Positions 53,773 to 63,480 of a stretch of DNA of 64,000 bases are shown piece after piece. The position numbers were made by a program, and so were the translations under genes. Each line of letters begins with the position of its first letter. The stretch's first letter is position 1. Source of the stretch: Emticicia sp. C21 (GTDB lineage: Bacteria; Bacteroidota; Bacteroidia; Cytophagales; Spirosomataceae); NCBI RefSeq assembly GCF_003418935.1, contig NZ_QVMT01000002.1:434001-498000 (forward strand), read 5' to 3'. The notes beneath the pieces are model-generated. The model saw nothing but the letters and a program-made list of their open reading frames with translations, ran no database searches and was not told the DNA's origin.

Positions 53773-54510
53773 TCAATCAAGCAAATCCCATTTTATTCCT
53801 AATTTCGAGAAGAAATAAAGAAGGGAAACCCTTAGTACACCCAAACCATATTTCGAGCTTCTCACGAAATTAATAGATGATGCTTCTTCAAAATATTTAG
53901 TCGGGCAGGTAACTTCTGCTATTTCGTAACCTTTCCAGAATATCTGTGCTATCATTTCATTGTCGAAGATAAAGTCGTCGTCGCATTTCCTGAAAGGTAC
54001 AGTTTCCAACACTTGTCTAGAAAATGCACGGTAACCTGTATGGTATTCTGATAGTTTTTGTCCCATCAATAAGTTTTGCGAAAAGGTCAGGAAACGGTTA
54101 GCTATATATTTATACATGGGCATGCCACCTTTCAATGCACCTTTACCTAAGATTCTTGAACCAAAAACAACCGGATATAGATCTTCACCAATGATGCTTA
54201 CCATAGCTCTGATTAATTTAGGGGTATATTGGTAGTCTGGGTGTACCATAACCACTATATCAGCACCAATTTCGAGGGCTTTAGTATAGCAGGTTTTCTG
54301 GTTTCCGCCGTATCCTTTATTTATATCGTGACGGATAACATGATGAATATTTAGTCGTTTAGCTACCTCTGCTGTATCATCAGGGCTGTAATCGTCAACC
54401 AGAATTACTTCATCAACAATATCAAATGGAATTTCTCGGTAAGTGCGTTCAAGTGTTTGTGAAGCCCGGTAGGCTGGCATCACAATTACTACTTTTTTAT
54501 TATTATACAT
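53773..54510 (-). CDS. family 2 glycosyltransferase (dolichyl-phosphate-mannose synthase-like)
   Basis: From the ATG at 54510 the protein has 245 residues. The N terminus KKVVIVMPAYRASQTLERTY, the acidic motifs VILVDDYSPDDT and VMVHPDYQY, and the acceptor region KLSEYHTGYRAFSR place it in GT2. The frame is open for 19 codons upstream, but these do not resemble GT2 sequence, so the later start is preferred. It likely transfers a sugar to a lipid carrier. No membrane helices are obvious. Confidence 0.88.
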   Translation of the reverse strand: MYNNKKVVIVMPAYRASQTLERTYREIPFDIVDEVILVDDYSPDDTAEVAKRLNIHHVIRHDINKGYGGNQKTCYTKALEIGADIVVMVHPDYQYTPKLIRAMVSIIGEDLYPVVFGSRILGKGALKGGMPMYKYIANRFLTFSQNLLMGQKLSEYHTGYRAFSRQVLETVPFRKCDDDFIFDNEMIAQIFWKGYEIAEVTCPTKYFEEASSINFVRSSKYGLGVLRVSLLYFFSKLGIKWDLLD

Positions 54511-54677
54511 AAATATTCGAGTTTTCGGTGCTAATTTGCAACCGATTTTGTGGTGAAATATCACCATTTTAGAATTGGGCTGTAAAATAGGGCATGATTC
54601 TTTTTATTTCCAAGAATAAATTATTTACTAACCTGTTATAAGCGGGCAAACTAAATGCCAAAAAATAACAATTAACA

Positions 54678-54696
54678 TACGAAGTAAAGCTTCGTA
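54678..54696 (+). promoter_or_regulatory. small inverted repeat in the terC leader
   Basis: TACGAAG and CTTCGTA (7 bp) surround TAAAG, 18 bp before the terC ATG. It could influence ribosome access. There is no similarity to the manganese (yybP-ykoY) riboswitch known from other terC/alx genes. Confidence 0.25.
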
Positions 54697-54713
54697 ATAG
54701 CAATTTTTTAAAT

Positions 54714-55775
54714 ATGACATTATCAAGTGAGACTATATTTTTTATAGGGTTTTCGATTTTTGTAGCGTTTGTAATGGCGCTTGATTTGGGGGCATTCAGC
54801 AGATCAAAAAGCCATGAGGTGAGTTTTAAAGAAGCTGGTATCTGGAGCGCTATCTGGGTATCGTTGGCCATTGCATTTTTCTTTTTCCTTCGCCAGTATG
54901 GTTATCTGATTCATGATATTAGCGATGCATCTCATTTACAGGAGGTAAAAGAAAAGTATTATGAGGCATTGAAACTCCCACCAAATTTTGAAGCAGCCCT
55001 GCGTACCTTTCAGAATAGTATGGCTATTGATTATCTGACGGGTTACCTGACAGAATATTCATTGTCGGTCGATAATATTTTTGTATTTATTCTGATTTTC
55101 AATTCTTTTGGGGTTCACAAGAGATTTTATAAAAAAGTACTGGTGTGGGGTATTCTAGGCTCTATTATTTTACGCTTTATTTTCATTTTTGTTGGTGCGG
55201 CCCTGATTCAGGAGTTTGAATGGATTCTGTATATTTTCGGTGCATTCCTGATTTATACCGGGGTTAATATTCTACGAAATAAAGAAGAAGATGAAGAGAT
55301 AGATCCGGCCAAACATCCGGTAGTGAGGTTTGCTTCCAAATACTTTAATGTGTATAAACGTAATGTGATTGACCATTTCCTGGTATATCATAAGCGATTT
55401 AAAAAATGGTATATTACTCCACTATTTCTGGTGATGTTGGTGATTGCTGGTACCGACGTGGTTTTTGCGGTTGACTCCATCCCTGCTATTTTCTCTATTA
55501 CTAAAGACCCTTATATTGTTTTCTTCTCTAATGTGTTTGCCATCATGGGGCTGCGTTCTATGTTTTTCTTCCTGGCAAGTATCATGGGCTTGTTCCGCTT
55601 CCTGAAATACGGTTTAGGCGTTTTACTAAGCTTTATCGGTGTCAAAATGCTTTTGCATCACCAACTAGTGTCAGTTGGATTTACGAATGTACACTCACTA
55701 TTAGTGATTGTGGGTATATTGGTAGTAAGTATAGGGGCAAGTGTAGCATTTCCCGAGAAGAAACAAAATGCATAA
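54714..55775 (+). CDS. TerC-family integral membrane protein
   Basis: The 353-residue protein has about nine membrane helices. The family motifs are YLTEYSLSVDNIFVFILIF and AGTDVVFAVDSIPAIFSIT, each with the intramembrane aspartates. TerC/Alx proteins export manganese or other metals, often aiding secreted metalloenzymes. No tellurite-resistance genes surround it, so a general metal role is more likely. Confidence 0.93.
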   Translation: MTLSSETIFFIGFSIFVAFVMALDLGAFSRSKSHEVSFKEAGIWSAIWVSLAIAFFFFLRQYGYLIHDISDASHLQEVKEKYYEALKLPPNFEAALRTFQNSMAIDYLTGYLTEYSLSVDNIFVFILIFNSFGVHKRFYKKVLVWGILGSIILRFIFIFVGAALIQEFEWILYIFGAFLIYTGVNILRNKEEDEEIDPAKHPVVRFASKYFNVYKRNVIDHFLVYHKRFKKWYITPLFLVMLVIAGTDVVFAVDSIPAIFSITKDPYIVFFSNVFAIMGLRSMFFFLASIMGLFRFLKYGLGVLLSFIGVKMLLHHQLVSVGFTNVHSLLVIVGILVVSIGASVAFPEKKQNA

Positions 55776-55789
55776 CAAGATTACAAGGG

Positions 55790-55824
55790 CGTAACACGGA
55801 ATATCCATATCATTCCGTGTTACG
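55790..55824. terminator. hairpin between terC and the helicase gene
   Basis: CGTAACACGGAAT and ATTCCGTGTTACG form a perfect 13-bp stem with loop ATCCATATC. It includes the stop and the last codons of the minus-strand helicase gene. T tracts are weak, so terminator activity is likely but not certain. Confidence 0.6.
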
Positions 55825-58800
55825 GCTCCAAAGTCTTTCAAATTTCCAGCCCTTAGCCCGCAGACTTATCGGCAGATAAGCATGTGCATCTTTCGGCGTA
55901 ATGCTCTCGTAATACAAATCATCATCTGTTAAAATCAACGAATCGTAGTTACCTTCATCCTTTACAGTAATATCGGCAAAAGGTAACTCCAGATAGAATC
56001 CTCGGTTTTCTCTCACTAATTGATTTTTTAGCAACCATCGGGTATTAAATTTCTCGGTTGTATAAGGTTCAGGGGAATAATTTCCTTGTGATACTTCAAG
56101 TGCATACTCCAGATACTTTTTCAATAATTTAGGTCCTAAGTTCTGGGCCTGGTCTACCTGTAATTGATGAGGAAGAATACTGCTCACAATATAGATAAAT
56201 TCCCGTGCACGGGTAACTGCTACATTCAAGCGATTTTCACCCCCTTGCTGATTCAGACTACCGAAATTCATTAAGAGCTTACCTTTCAGATTTGGGGCAT
56301 ACCCTACTGAGAAGATTACAATATCATACTCATCTCCCTGAATATTTTCAATATTCTTAATTACACCCCAGTCTTCGCCTAGAACGGGTGAGATAGTCTG
56401 ATAAATTAAATCCGCTTGTTTAAAGTTGAAAGTAACTACGCCGATTGTTTTCGATGGGGCTTTGCGTTTCAAATCTTCTACAATTTCCAATACCTTTTGT
56501 GCCTCAGTCGGATTCGTATTATTTTCCCAATAGCCATCCAGTTTGATATAGCTGATAGCAGGCTTATTCTTACTGATTTCTGTATAATGCGGCAGTAATT
56601 GTAATGAGTTTTTATAGAAATGCTGATTTGAGAAATCTATCAGATCTAAAGAATGACTACGATAATGTCCTTTCAACCAAGCCTGAGGTAGGTATTGTGC
56701 CGCTAAGTCGAGCAGAGAATCTATTTCCAGGAGATGTTCATCTTCGGCATCTTCATCGTAACGAATCTGGTATAAGTCCGTAGGCTGCAATTGTTTAGAA
56801 TCTCCGGCAATTACCACTTGTTTACCCCGATAAATGGCCGGAATACCATTTTCAGCAAAACACTGAGAGGCTTCATCAAAAATCACTAAATCAAAAAGTG
56901 AATCAGTTGGATTTTGTCCGGATAGAGGGAATATGGCTGATACTGACTCAGGTGAGGCCATCCAGCAAGGAATCAGTTTGAAAATTTCTTCCGAATGATT
57001 TTCCAGAAGTTTTCGAACCGACCAGAGTTTACGTTTTTTAGTAGTCTGGTGTTGTAATTCCCGATAGGTAACTACATTTTGCAGACGATTAATTACCAAA
57101 TCCTGATAAGTCTGTTCACGTAATTTCAACAATAGTATTTCCTGACTTAGCTCCTGTTTTTTGAGAACACATTCCTGCAATTCGGTCTCTAATTGCTCTA
57201 CTTTTAAAGAACTGACTCCGCGCAAAATAGGATAAAGAGTTTCGATATGCTGTGTCCAGGCTATCCGTAAAGAGTTCAGAACTACTTCTGTTAAATCAGA
57301 AGTAGTTACCTCTGAATTTTCATAATTTATCAATCGCTTTATTACTTCTAATTCAGTAGAATTAAACGACTCTTTTAATTCATCAGCCTCAACTAATAAG
57401 TCAAATTTTTGCTTCAGATAGGTAACGAACTCTTGTTTTGCTTCAGGTTTATCAACCAATTTTTCGATTTGATGATACGATAAGTATAATTGCCATTGCA
57501 CAAACTCTAATTTTGTATCCACAATCAGCTTTGCTAAAGCTTTGAATGGATTGAGAGAAAATACATTTGAGTGAGTGAAAATATCAGTAGTTTGGCGACG
57601 GATAAAGTCCTCTTGCTGATAAATATCGTACGCTTTATTAGCGAGAATATAGTTATGCAACTGAATTTTAATCGACTCCCAGCTCTCTTGTGCATCAATT
57701 ACAATCTCTTTCTTGCTTAGCTTTTCCTTGATGTCTTCAAAAGTAATACGTTGATTAATTCTCTTATTAAGTATTTGCAAGCCCGATTCACTTAATGGAA
57801 GCCTGTTTTGCGCCAACAAGATTTCAATATCTCGTTTATCTTTTGAAAAGAATTTCCAGACAAGCGAATTAACACCAGATTGACTGGCAGAATGTGCTTT
57901 TTCTACCTGAGTTTTTCTGAACAATAAGTCTCTGGCAGGAATACTTTGCTCGATACCATCCTGAGTAAACAGTTGTTCTAATTCAGCATAGGTTTTCTCT
58001 AAATCAAACTGGCGATTGCTAATGAATTTCTTCTCCTGAACAATCGAGGTAAAAATCTCTCCTACCTGTGCGTTCTCAAAATATCGGATAAAATCCTGTA
58101 CGGTGTTTTCATCAAATTGATTCAGTTTGATAATAGAAAATAACTGACCATTCTTTGCCTGAAAAGCAATGACTGCCTCAATCGTATCTATGATTTTTAC
58201 AAGGTCAGTAAAAGTTCTTTTGCTGAACGAATTGCGTAATTGCCAGAAATCATAACCTGCTCCGATTCGAAGCTTAGCTTCATATTGCAGATAACGATTT
58301 AATCGACCCTCAAAATCAGCTAATTCATTGAACGAGAAAGAACGATACAAGTCCTGTAGATCAATCGAAGGCTTATTCAGGCTACTGCTCAGATACAATT
58401 CTTTTACTGAGATACCACAAACAGATTCATCAAAAAGCGCATTTTTCAGACTTTGCAATTCTTCCGAAATCTTATCAATTCTACGGCTGATTTGTGTAAA
58501 ATTACGCTCCAGAAAAATCGCATCAAGCCCTTTATTTTTCTTCTGGAAATCTTCAATCCGTTCTATTTGTCCGGCAATTTTTTCGAAAAGTGCCTTTCTA
58601 TCATTCTTGAAATCATGAATCAAGGCTACAAAATCAGTCATAGCCACTTTTTGCAGGCGCTGGTAAACAGTATCCAAAGCCACACGCTTCTGACAAACCA
58701 CTAATACCCTTTTCCCGCGTGCCGTAAAATCAGCAATCAGGTTGGCAATCATTTGTGATTTTCCTGTACCAGGAGGCCCTTGTACTACAATCGAATAACC

Positions 58801-59715
58801 CTCTTTTACCTGCTTGATGGCATCTTCCTGCGAAGCATCAATCGCAAAGGGCAGGAAGGCTGTTTCTTCCTTAAATACAGGTCGGGGATTGGGTGGGGAA
58901 GAGTGTTGAAATAACTCCTCGAAAGTATCTAATTCATAATGTCCCTCTTCAGCATTTTCAATCAATTGCTCATAATCCGGTACCAAATAGGAACCCGCTT
59001 GTGGGAAAATCCCTAGCACTGCTTGTGGATACAGTTTCAATTCTCCATTTCGCTCGCTACTTTCCAACTCCGATTTAGCCAGTTTTTCAAAATCAATCAG
59101 TTGATTCTGAAAAAGCTCCTGATTGAAATTAATTTCAACCGGACTATCTTTCAATAATTCATATAATTGTGTTCTGAAAGCCAGACTATCTTTATCAAAG
59201 TCCTCGAATGATTTCTCCAGCCATTCATCAGGCAGTTTTATCTGATTGAAATAAGAATAAGCCAGCAAAAAACTTCTGTTCAAACTCACAGGCTCGTCTC
59301 TCTGCTCTAAAATCCACTTTTTACCATTGGTTTTTAGCGTAACCGGAAAGAAAAGCAGCGGACAACGCACGGTGGTTCCATCAGACAATTTCCCTTTTAC
59401 AAACGGATAGGCCACATATAAGTCTTTAGCCCCACGTTCTTCTTCAATAAAATTCTCTGTTCTTGCCAGTTTGCGCAGGCGTTGGCTTACTTCATTTACT
59501 TTATCATAGCGACTATCCTGTACATCGCAGAGTAGAATCTGGTTTTTCTGACTAATTAACTGATGGATATAGTCAAAAGAGGGCTTATTGTCTAAAAAAT
59601 TCAGACTATGTAAATCAAGAAATTGTTCTTGTGGTAAACTTAATAGTAAAAGTGACCTGTTACGTGAAGTAAGGTTAGTCAGCCTGCGAAGGTATGTTTT
59701 GAGTAGTTTCTGCAA
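55810..59715 (-). CDS. large SF1 helicase with DUF4011-like N terminus
   Basis: The protein has 1301 residues. The N-terminal part (about 1-150, LRRLTNLTSRNRSLLLLSLP then the KLRKLARTENF region) resembles DUF4011. Walker A is GPPGTGKS at 313-320 (K319). A long coiled insertion (about 380-880) precedes the DEAS Walker B (D947-S950), the motif VVIAGDSKQLQPTDLY, and the later motifs GVVTFNFKQADLIY, QGDEYDIVIFSVGYAP and LNVAVTRAREFIYIVSS. The last about 110 residues end AKGWKFERLWSRN, which recalls the MTES/Vsr-like nuclease end of related helicases, but no catalytic set is clear. Such proteins are often suspected in phage defence. No partner gene is adjacent. Confidence 0.85.
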   Translation of the reverse strand: MQKLLKTYLRRLTNLTSRNRSLLLLSLPQEQFLDLHSLNFLDNKPSFDYIHQLISQKNQILLCDVQDSRYDKVNEVSQRLRKLARTENFIEEERGAKDLYVAYPFVKGKLSDGTTVRCPLLFFPVTLKTNGKKWILEQRDEPVSLNRSFLLAYSYFNQIKLPDEWLEKSFEDFDKDSLAFRTQLYELLKDSPVEINFNQELFQNQLIDFEKLAKSELESSERNGELKLYPQAVLGIFPQAGSYLVPDYEQLIENAEEGHYELDTFEELFQHSSPPNPRPVFKEETAFLPFAIDASQEDAIKQVKEGYSIVVQGPPGTGKSQMIANLIADFTARGKRVLVVCQKRVALDTVYQRLQKVAMTDFVALIHDFKNDRKALFEKIAGQIERIEDFQKKNKGLDAIFLERNFTQISRRIDKISEELQSLKNALFDESVCGISVKELYLSSSLNKPSIDLQDLYRSFSFNELADFEGRLNRYLQYEAKLRIGAGYDFWQLRNSFSKRTFTDLVKIIDTIEAVIAFQAKNGQLFSIIKLNQFDENTVQDFIRYFENAQVGEIFTSIVQEKKFISNRQFDLEKTYAELEQLFTQDGIEQSIPARDLLFRKTQVEKAHSASQSGVNSLVWKFFSKDKRDIEILLAQNRLPLSESGLQILNKRINQRITFEDIKEKLSKKEIVIDAQESWESIKIQLHNYILANKAYDIYQQEDFIRRQTTDIFTHSNVFSLNPFKALAKLIVDTKLEFVQWQLYLSYHQIEKLVDKPEAKQEFVTYLKQKFDLLVEADELKESFNSTELEVIKRLINYENSEVTTSDLTEVVLNSLRIAWTQHIETLYPILRGVSSLKVEQLETELQECVLKKQELSQEILLLKLREQTYQDLVINRLQNVVTYRELQHQTTKKRKLWSVRKLLENHSEEIFKLIPCWMASPESVSAIFPLSGQNPTDSLFDLVIFDEASQCFAENGIPAIYRGKQVVIAGDSKQLQPTDLYQIRYDEDAEDEHLLEIDSLLDLAAQYLPQAWLKGHYRSHSLDLIDFSNQHFYKNSLQLLPHYTEISKNKPAISYIKLDGYWENNTNPTEAQKVLEIVEDLKRKAPSKTIGVVTFNFKQADLIYQTISPVLGEDWGVIKNIENIQGDEYDIVIFSVGYAPNLKGKLLMNFGSLNQQGGENRLNVAVTRAREFIYIVSSILPHQLQVDQAQNLGPKLLKKYLEYALEVSQGNYSPEPYTTEKFNTRWLLKNQLVRENRGFYLELPFADITVKDEGNYDSLILTDDDLYYESITPKDAHAYLPISLRAKGWKFERLWSRNTE

Positions 59716-59716
59716 T

Positions 59717-60206
59717 TTATTTCTTAATACCGGGTATTTCTACTATATTTTTTTTTGTCTTCTCTGAAACGAGTTTTATACTATTTATAGTATTTTCCTT
59801 AGTTGTTAGCTTGATAATTGGGAATCCATCCCTGCCATTTTTCAAAAAGGTTCCCACCATATCAGTCACCTTTTTCGATGCCAATTTAGTGGTCGTTATC
59901 CCAAGAATCCGGTAACAATTCCTGCCCTCTTTCAAAAAGGGCCATATTGGTAACCTTTTTTGGGTCTATTTGAGTGGTCGCTAGTGTGATAGTTTTTATA
60001 CCATCCCAGTCCACTTTCAAAAAGGTTCCCACCATATTGGTAACCTTTTCTAATGCCACTTGAGTGGCTGGTACTTGGTAACCATTCCTGTCCTCTTTCA
60101 AAAGGTTCCCACCATATTGGTAACCTTTTCTGATGCCGTTTTTGTGGCTGGTACTCTGACACACTCCGAAATTACCTGTGTTAATTTTCATTTTCTCTTC
60201 CTCCAT
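59717..60206 (-). pseudogene. decayed tandem-repeat gene (VTNMVGTFLK repeat)
   Basis: Minus-strand translation shows a repeat of about 27-30 residues with a core EKVTNMVGTFLKxDRDG followed by YQVPATQxA. Four units are recognisable: at about 60100-60130 (core frame shifted), 60019-60050 (intact), 59934-59962 (7-nt deletion in the core) and 59844-59875 (intact), then a unique tail ending KKNIVEIPGIKK. The frame breaks between units because one copy has T4 instead of T5 and another lacks 7 nt. A start-like MEEEKMKINTGNFGV lies at 60206 after a purine-rich site. The units are also open in a second frame (GIRKGYQYGGNLFE), so coding intent is uncertain. No family is recognised. Confidence 0.55.
59844..60129. 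repeat. four tandem hairpin units (AAAAAGGTT...AACCTTTTT)
   Basis: Each repeat unit contains an inverted repeat. AAAAAGGTT with ACC on one side pairs with GGT-AACCTTTT on the other, around ATATT. Copies start at 59844, 59934, 60019 and 60100 (spacing 90, 85, 81 bp). The 60019 unit also carries a second perfect hairpin, GCCACT-TG-AGTGGC. The nucleotide identity in the core is higher than elsewhere in the unit. Confidence 0.7.
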
Positions 60207-60545
60207 AGCAATAATCGTAATGCAATAAATTTCTGGCTTTAAATCTTATTTTCAAAGTATTAAGAGAGGTTTCTCTCAAAATCAGATTGTTGTGTTCTTC
60301 TCCGAATTTTACGAGTCTTTTTTAATTTCTTTAAGCCAGTTCAACATCAATCCGCTCTAAACGTAACAAAGATAAAACCATTCATCAACCTTTAACACAC
60401 CTTAACATTTTGTGTTTGGATTAAATTATTTATTTCGATTAATTCGTTATAACAAAATTAAAAACGACAGAGTAAGTATAGGCTCCAAAACTTATGCTTA
60501 TTTTGGCGTTTATTTGTATTTTATTCCTTATTACTCCTCAAAATT
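60207..60545. other. 339-bp spacer before the M16 protease gene
   Basis: This is AT-rich DNA that should hold the promoters of the two divergent units. No clear -7 box, hairpin or gene was found. Frames that overlap the protease start here lack coding character. Confidence 0.4.
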
Positions 60546-63407
60546 ATGTTAAAAACCTACCGACAATTTCCAATCAGGCAGATGGCTATTACTTTGCTTG
60601 TGGGACTTTTCTTGTTTGGCGGCGATGTTTTTGCCCAGAAAAAAGAAAAGAAGAAAAGAAAGAAAAAAGGCGACGCTGCAGCTATGGCTGAAAAACCGGT
60701 TATTCCAGACCCGGTACGAGTTACTTCAGTAGAAGGAATCACAGAATATGTATTAGGCAATGGCCTAAAGGTTCTGATGTTCCCCGACCCATCAAAACAA
60801 ACCATTACTGTAAACATTACCTATCTGGTAGGTTCCCGCCACGAAGGATATGGCGAAACAGGGATGGCTCACTTATTAGAACACATGGTGTTTAAAGGTT
60901 CAACCAAACACACCAATATCCCACAGGAATTGACCGACCACGGTGCTCGTCCGAATGGTACTACCTGGCTTGACCGTACCAACTATTTCGAGACGTTCTC
61001 GGCGACTGAAGAAAACCTGAAATGGGCTTTAGACCTGGAGTCTGACCGCATGGTGAATTCATTTATTAAGAAAGAAGATTTAGAGAAAGAATTCTCGGTA
61101 GTAAGAAATGAATTTGAAATGGGTGAAAACGACCCTGAAAGTGTATTGAGCGAAAGAGTGATTTCAACCGCTTATTTATGGCACAACTACGGTAACTCAA
61201 CCATCGGTTCACGTGAAGATATTGAGCGTGTTCCTATTGATAATCTGCAGGCATTTTACAGAAAATACTATCAACCTGATAACGCGGTGTTGTTAGTAGC
61301 AGGAAAGATTGACGAAGCCAAAACCATTAAAATGGTCAATGAATACTTTGGCTATATCCCTCGTCCGACACGCGTTTTACAGCCAACTTATACTGTTGAA
61401 CCGGTACAGGATGGCGAGCGCTCAGTAACCTTGCGCCGCGTAGGTGATGTACAAGCGGTTGGAGCTGCTTACCATATCTGTGGTAATGCTCACCCTGATT
61501 ATCCGGCTTTAGACGTTTTGCAAGGTATTCTGACCAGCGAACCTGCGGGTAAAATCTATAAAGCTCTAGTTGAAACCAAAAAGGCATCAGGTCAATACGC
61601 CTATTCGTTCACCAATAAAGACCCGACAATCTTATATTTTGGTGCATCAGTCTTGAAAGACAAAGATTTGGAAGATGCTAAAAAGACCCTTTTGGCTACA
61701 CTGGATGCTGTTCCAACAATGGAAATTACCAAAGAAGACGTAGACCGCGCCAAGAACGAAATAATCAAAGGACTTGAACTGACTTTGCGTAATACCGAAA
61801 GAACAGGTCTGCAATTAAGCGAATATATCGGTGCAGGCGACTGGCGTCTGGTATATATTTACCGTGATGCCATAGAAAAAATCACACCTGCTGATGTAGC
61901 ACGTGTGGCGAAATTCTACTTCAAGCCATCGAACCGTACGATTGGTTTATTCATTCCAGAAGAAACGCCTGACCGTGTAAAAGTGCCAGAAGCCCCGAAT
62001 GTAGATGATTTAGTGAAAAACTACAAAGGCCGTGCGGTAGTAGCGCAAGGAGAAGCATTCGACCCATCTCCGTCTAATATTGAAAACCGTACTAAACGTG
62101 GACAAGAGCCTAATGGCCTTGAATATGCTTTATTGCAAAAGTCGACACGTGGTAATACGGTGAGAGCCAATATTACTTTAAGAATCGGTGACGAACAAAG
62201 CCTGCAAAACAAACAAACAATTTCGTCATTTACTGCTTCATTATTAAACAAGGGTACTAAAAACCTGACACGTCAGCAAATCAAAGATAGTCTGGATAAA
62301 ATCAAGTCTCAGGTATTTGTTGGTGGCGGCGGTAATAATATCGTGGTAAATATCGAGTCAAATAAGGAAAATTTACCGAAAGCCCTGGCTATCGTAACTG
62401 ACATTCTGAAAAATCCCGTATTTGATGCCAATGAGTTCGAGAAACTTAGACAAGAAAATATTGCACAGATAGAAGCACAAAAAAGCGACCCACAAGGTCT
62501 TGCTTTCACAGCATTCCAACGTACCATGAACCCATATCCGAAAAGCGATGTGCGTTATGTAGGAACATTGGATGAGCAATTAGAGAACGTGAAAAACGTG
62601 AAACTGGAAGATGTAAAGAAGTTTTATACTGATTTCTACGGCGCTTCAGCAGCTACAGTTTCGGTAGTAGGTGATTTTGATGAACCAGCTGTTAAAAGCA
62701 TCATCAGCACATCTCTGGGCAATTGGAAAAACCCGATTCCGTTCAAACGTATTCAGGCAGTTTATCAGGATATTGCCCCAAGTGCTGCTGCTATTAAGAC
62801 ACCGGATAAAGCCAATGCCCTTTTCTTAGCAGGTGTAAACTTGCCTTTACAGGATACTGATGTAGATTACCCTGCCCTTATTTTGGGTAACTATATGTTA
62901 GGCGGTGGTTTCCTAAGCTCTCGTCTGGCTGTTAGAATCCGTCAGAAGGAGGGTCTTAGCTATGGGGTAGGTTCGCAATTATCGGGTGCGCCTTTCGATA
63001 AATCTGGCAGCTTCATGACTTATGCTATCTATGCGCCTGAAAACGCTGAGAAACTTGAAAAAGCTTTCTTTGAAGAAATGAACAAAGTGGTTTCTGAGGG
63101 CTTTACCGAAGAAGAACTGAAAGCAGCTAAATCAGGTTGGTTGCAAAGCCGCAGTGTATCTCGTTCGCAGGATAATGAGTTATCAAGCCGTTTGAATAAC
63201 TATTTATATTATGACAGAACTTTGGCTTTTGACGCTGACTTTGAGAAAAAAGTAGAAGCACTAACAGCAGAACAGGTAAACGCAGCGATGAAGAAACACG
63301 TTGACCCTAAAAAAATCTCTATCGTAAAAGCAGGAGATTTCGATAAAAAACCGGCAACCGGTGGAACGGGCACAACCTCTGGTGTTCAGGGAAGCGGAAA
63401 GAATTGA
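60546..63407 (+). CDS. exported M16-family zinc protease (two-domain)
   Basis: The 953-residue protein has a signal peptide (about 1-31, ending VFAQ), then a very basic stretch KKEKKKRKKKGD. The N-terminal M16 domain has the inverted zinc motif H109-LLE112-H113 with the distal glutamate in ENLKWALDLESDRMVNSF/RNEFEMGEN. The second M16 half (about 510-930) has lost the HxxEH motif but keeps RIRQKEGLSYGVGSQ, as in pitrilysin-type proteins. It should degrade peptides in the periplasm. The C terminus is Gly/Thr/Ser-rich and disordered. Confidence 0.94.
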   Translation: MLKTYRQFPIRQMAITLLVGLFLFGGDVFAQKKEKKKRKKKGDAAAMAEKPVIPDPVRVTSVEGITEYVLGNGLKVLMFPDPSKQTITVNITYLVGSRHEGYGETGMAHLLEHMVFKGSTKHTNIPQELTDHGARPNGTTWLDRTNYFETFSATEENLKWALDLESDRMVNSFIKKEDLEKEFSVVRNEFEMGENDPESVLSERVISTAYLWHNYGNSTIGSREDIERVPIDNLQAFYRKYYQPDNAVLLVAGKIDEAKTIKMVNEYFGYIPRPTRVLQPTYTVEPVQDGERSVTLRRVGDVQAVGAAYHICGNAHPDYPALDVLQGILTSEPAGKIYKALVETKKASGQYAYSFTNKDPTILYFGASVLKDKDLEDAKKTLLATLDAVPTMEITKEDVDRAKNEIIKGLELTLRNTERTGLQLSEYIGAGDWRLVYIYRDAIEKITPADVARVAKFYFKPSNRTIGLFIPEETPDRVKVPEAPNVDDLVKNYKGRAVVAQGEAFDPSPSNIENRTKRGQEPNGLEYALLQKSTRGNTVRANITLRIGDEQSLQNKQTISSFTASLLNKGTKNLTRQQIKDSLDKIKSQVFVGGGGNNIVVNIESNKENLPKALAIVTDILKNPVFDANEFEKLRQENIAQIEAQKSDPQGLAFTAFQRTMNPYPKSDVRYVGTLDEQLENVKNVKLEDVKKFYTDFYGASAATVSVVGDFDEPAVKSIISTSLGNWKNPIPFKRIQAVYQDIAPSAAAIKTPDKANALFLAGVNLPLQDTDVDYPALILGNYMLGGGFLSSRLAVRIRQKEGLSYGVGSQLSGAPFDKSGSFMTYAIYAPENAEKLEKAFFEEMNKVVSEGFTEEELKAAKSGWLQSRSVSRSQDNELSSRLNNYLYYDRTLAFDADFEKKVEALTAEQVNAAMKKHVDPKKISIVKAGDFDKKPATGGTGTTSGVQGSGKN

Positions 63408-63421
63408 TAATAGTAGCATGT

Positions 63422-63455
63422 GGCGCGAGCCGAGCGACAGTCGCTTCCAGCTCGC
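63422..63455. repeat. REP-like nested palindrome
   Basis: GCGAGC (63425-63430) pairs with GCTCGC (63450-63455), and inside them AGCGAC and GTCGCT pair around a single A. The GC content is far above the spacer average. It lies between the protease gene and a convergent regulator gene. Confidence 0.7.
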
Positions 63456-63480
63456 ATACTGCATAGAATTAGTAAACAAA

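Noticed and set aside
54568-54713. Manganese riboswitch before terC
   Set aside because: Only a 7-bp hairpin is present and no conserved riboswitch core was seen.
54714-55775. Part of a tellurite-resistance (ter) operon
   Set aside because: No terA, terB, terD or terE neighbours; TerC alone is common and metal-related.
59844-60129. CRISPR array
   Set aside because: The units vary in length and sequence throughout and there are no distinct spacers or cas genes.
55810-60206. Defence island made of the helicase and the repeat locus
   Set aside because: Only one helicase gene is intact, neighbours are housekeeping genes, and no methylase, nuclease or toxin was recognised.
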